Positions 16,533-17,012 of a stretch of DNA of 17,012 nucleotides are shown here, in pieces. The stretch's first letter is position 1. Every line of letters begins with the position of its first letter. The notes beneath the pieces are model-generated. The model made no database searches, had not been told where the DNA came from, and worked only from the letters and a program-made list of their open reading frames with translations. The position numbers were made by a program, and so were the translations under genes. This stretch comes from DATKKX01 sp035542775 (GTDB lineage Bacteria > Planctomycetota > Phycisphaerae > UBA1845 > UTPLA1): the NCBI GenBank assembly GCA_035542775.1, contig DATKKX010000223.1, positions 1 to 17,012 on the forward strand, read 5' to 3'.

Positions 16533-16539
16533 AGACAGG

Positions 16540-16546
16540 CTCCTCT
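16540..16546 (-). promoter_or_regulatory. Shine-Dalgarno AGAGGAG of the 56-residue small gene
   Basis: The minus strand reads AGAGGAG, then 7 bases, then GTG. It is among the strongest ribosome-binding matches in the window and decides the GTG at 16532 over the upstream GTG at 16619, which has no such site. Confidence 0.45.
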
Positions 16547-16629
16547 GCGGCTTGCTTGCTGTAAGCAGGATGGCGCCTTCGGAGCATCCCTGCCCGGAAA
16601 AGTGACCGCCCTGTCTCACGTCGCTAAGC

Positions 16630-16648
16630 CCGGCCCTTGGCCGGTTTT
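16630..16648. other. Perfect 6-bp GC hairpin with flanking T-run
   Basis: CCGGCC, loop CTT, GGCCGG, then TTTT on the + strand. On + it looks like a short intrinsic terminator, but no + strand gene precedes it. On the minus strand the hairpin would form near the 5' end of a transcript starting from the promoter at 16666-16693, or downstream of the methyltransferase, without a T-run after it. It may be a 5' leader stem or a weak terminator that stops antisense reading. Confidence 0.35.
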
Positions 16649-16665
16649 CGCGTCCGGCCGGGGCG

Positions 16666-16693
16666 ATTATAGACCCCGCCGATCAGCCGGCAA
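16666..16693 (-). promoter_or_regulatory. Sigma70-like promoter for the small gene and glucosidase
   Basis: On the minus strand, -35 TTGCCG (16693-16688, 4 of 6 consensus bases) is separated by 16 bases from -10 TATAAT (16671-16666, 6 of 6). Transcription would start near 16659, about 127 bases before the small gene and about 316 before the glucosidase. It lies in an otherwise GC-rich gap directly upstream of that gene pair, which supports the call. Confidence 0.5.
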
Positions 16694-16930
16694 CAAAAAT
16701 CTGGAGGATCCTCGCCGCGCCTGACGAACTCAGATCGGGCGTCGCGGTTGTCACCTGACTGACCGTCTTGCTGACGCTGGCTACGCCGAACCCTGAAAGT
16801 CTGAAGAGCAGCCGTCTGGTCCTTCTGCCCGGCAGTCGCGACATGTCCAGGCGTACCGATCCAGCGTGGCCAGGATTGCGGGGAACAGGGGATCGAAAAG
16901 ACGCGAGCCTGGACTGCGGGAAGATGGGGC

Positions 16931-17012
16931 TTACTTGTCGCGCTTCTGCGATTCCCCCGTCATCGGCACGAAGCTCACCGGTGCGAGCATTTCACGCTTC
17001 AGCGAGCCATCC
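16931..17012 (-). CDS. pcm: Probable protein-L-isoaspartate O-methyltransferase, C-terminal end (partial)
   Basis: A minus-strand frame enters from the right edge and ends at TAA (16933-16931). The 26 visible residues are DGSLKREMLAPV, then SFVPMTGESQKRDK. The hydrophobic strand followed by FVPMTGE and a short charged tail matches how many Pcm-type enzymes end (V.FVPMTGEA or VRFVPL). The enzyme methylates damaged isoaspartyl residues in proteins using S-adenosylmethionine. The SAM-binding core lies outside the window, so the call rests only on the tail. The gene probably ends its own transcript, since a separate promoter lies about 240 bases downstream. Confidence 0.58.
   Translation of the reverse strand, partial: DGSLKREMLAPVSFVPMTGESQKRDK

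Larger units (their letters stand above)
16533..16930. other. Intergenic region between the methyltransferase end and the small gene
   Basis: About 400 bases with no supported gene. It holds the promoter (16666-16693), a GC hairpin (16630-16644) and the ribosome site of the small gene. A 53-codon minus-strand frame (16844-16683, beginning MSRLPGRRTRRLLF) is open but has no ribosome site and its end overlaps the promoter, so I do not call it. The stretch 16694-16930 shows nothing else. Confidence 0.45.

Noticed and set aside
16683..16844. A 53-codon minus-strand frame (MSRLPGRRTRRLLF...)
   Set aside because: No Shine-Dalgarno, no recognisable similarity, and its end overlaps a good promoter.

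Overview
The window is a dense, GC-rich bacterial chromosome segment with two gene blocks facing each other. Genes at 1-9766 are on the + strand and genes at 9797-17012 are on the - strand, meeting in a 30-base convergent gap. A planctomycete (Planctomycetota) is the best guess, from the tandem DUF2092 proteins, a Gly-rich secreted DUF2092 fusion, a secreted protein type I associate with planctomycetes, and a plant-like isoamylase catalytic motif. No rRNA or tRNA is present, so the assignment is inference. I saw no insertion sequence or CRISPR array.

Region 1-5912 (+) reads as one transcription unit for an envelope system. It starts with the last 33 codons of an RND-type pump and its translationally coupled NodT/TolC-like outer-membrane lipoprotein. 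A DUF2092 lipoprotein, a second DUF2092 protein and a large secreted protein of unknown function follow. The second DUF2092 protein carries a Gly/Ser-rich region, ten perfect-length 11-residue repeats and a Tyr/Trp-rich module. Gene gaps are 41 bases or less and several stops overlap starts. I infer that the two DUF2092 proteins work in the envelope with the pump, possibly on lipid or hydrophobic cargo, because I recall DUF2092 being grouped with LolA/LolB-like folds.

Region 6091-9766 (+) holds a GlgX/isoamylase-type glycogen debranching enzyme and a DUF2254 membrane protein. Region 12736-9797 (-) is a tightly coupled three-gene ABC exporter: FtsX/DevC-like permease, MacB/LolD-type ATPase and HlyD-family adaptor. 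Its gene order resembles DevBCA-type tripartite exporters, and no outer-membrane partner lies next to it.

Region 16693-13530 (-) is built around a 937-residue MGH1/GH63-like glucosidase. It is preceded by a plausible 56-residue small protein with its own strong Shine-Dalgarno and by a good sigma70-like promoter. Just downstream of the glucosidase, at 13369-13244, is a 41-codon decayed fragment of a second gene of the same glucosidase family. The last 82 bases encode the C-terminus of what looks like a protein-L-isoaspartate O-methyltransferase. GlgX and the glucosidase together suggest alpha-glucan or glucoside turnover in this neighbourhood.
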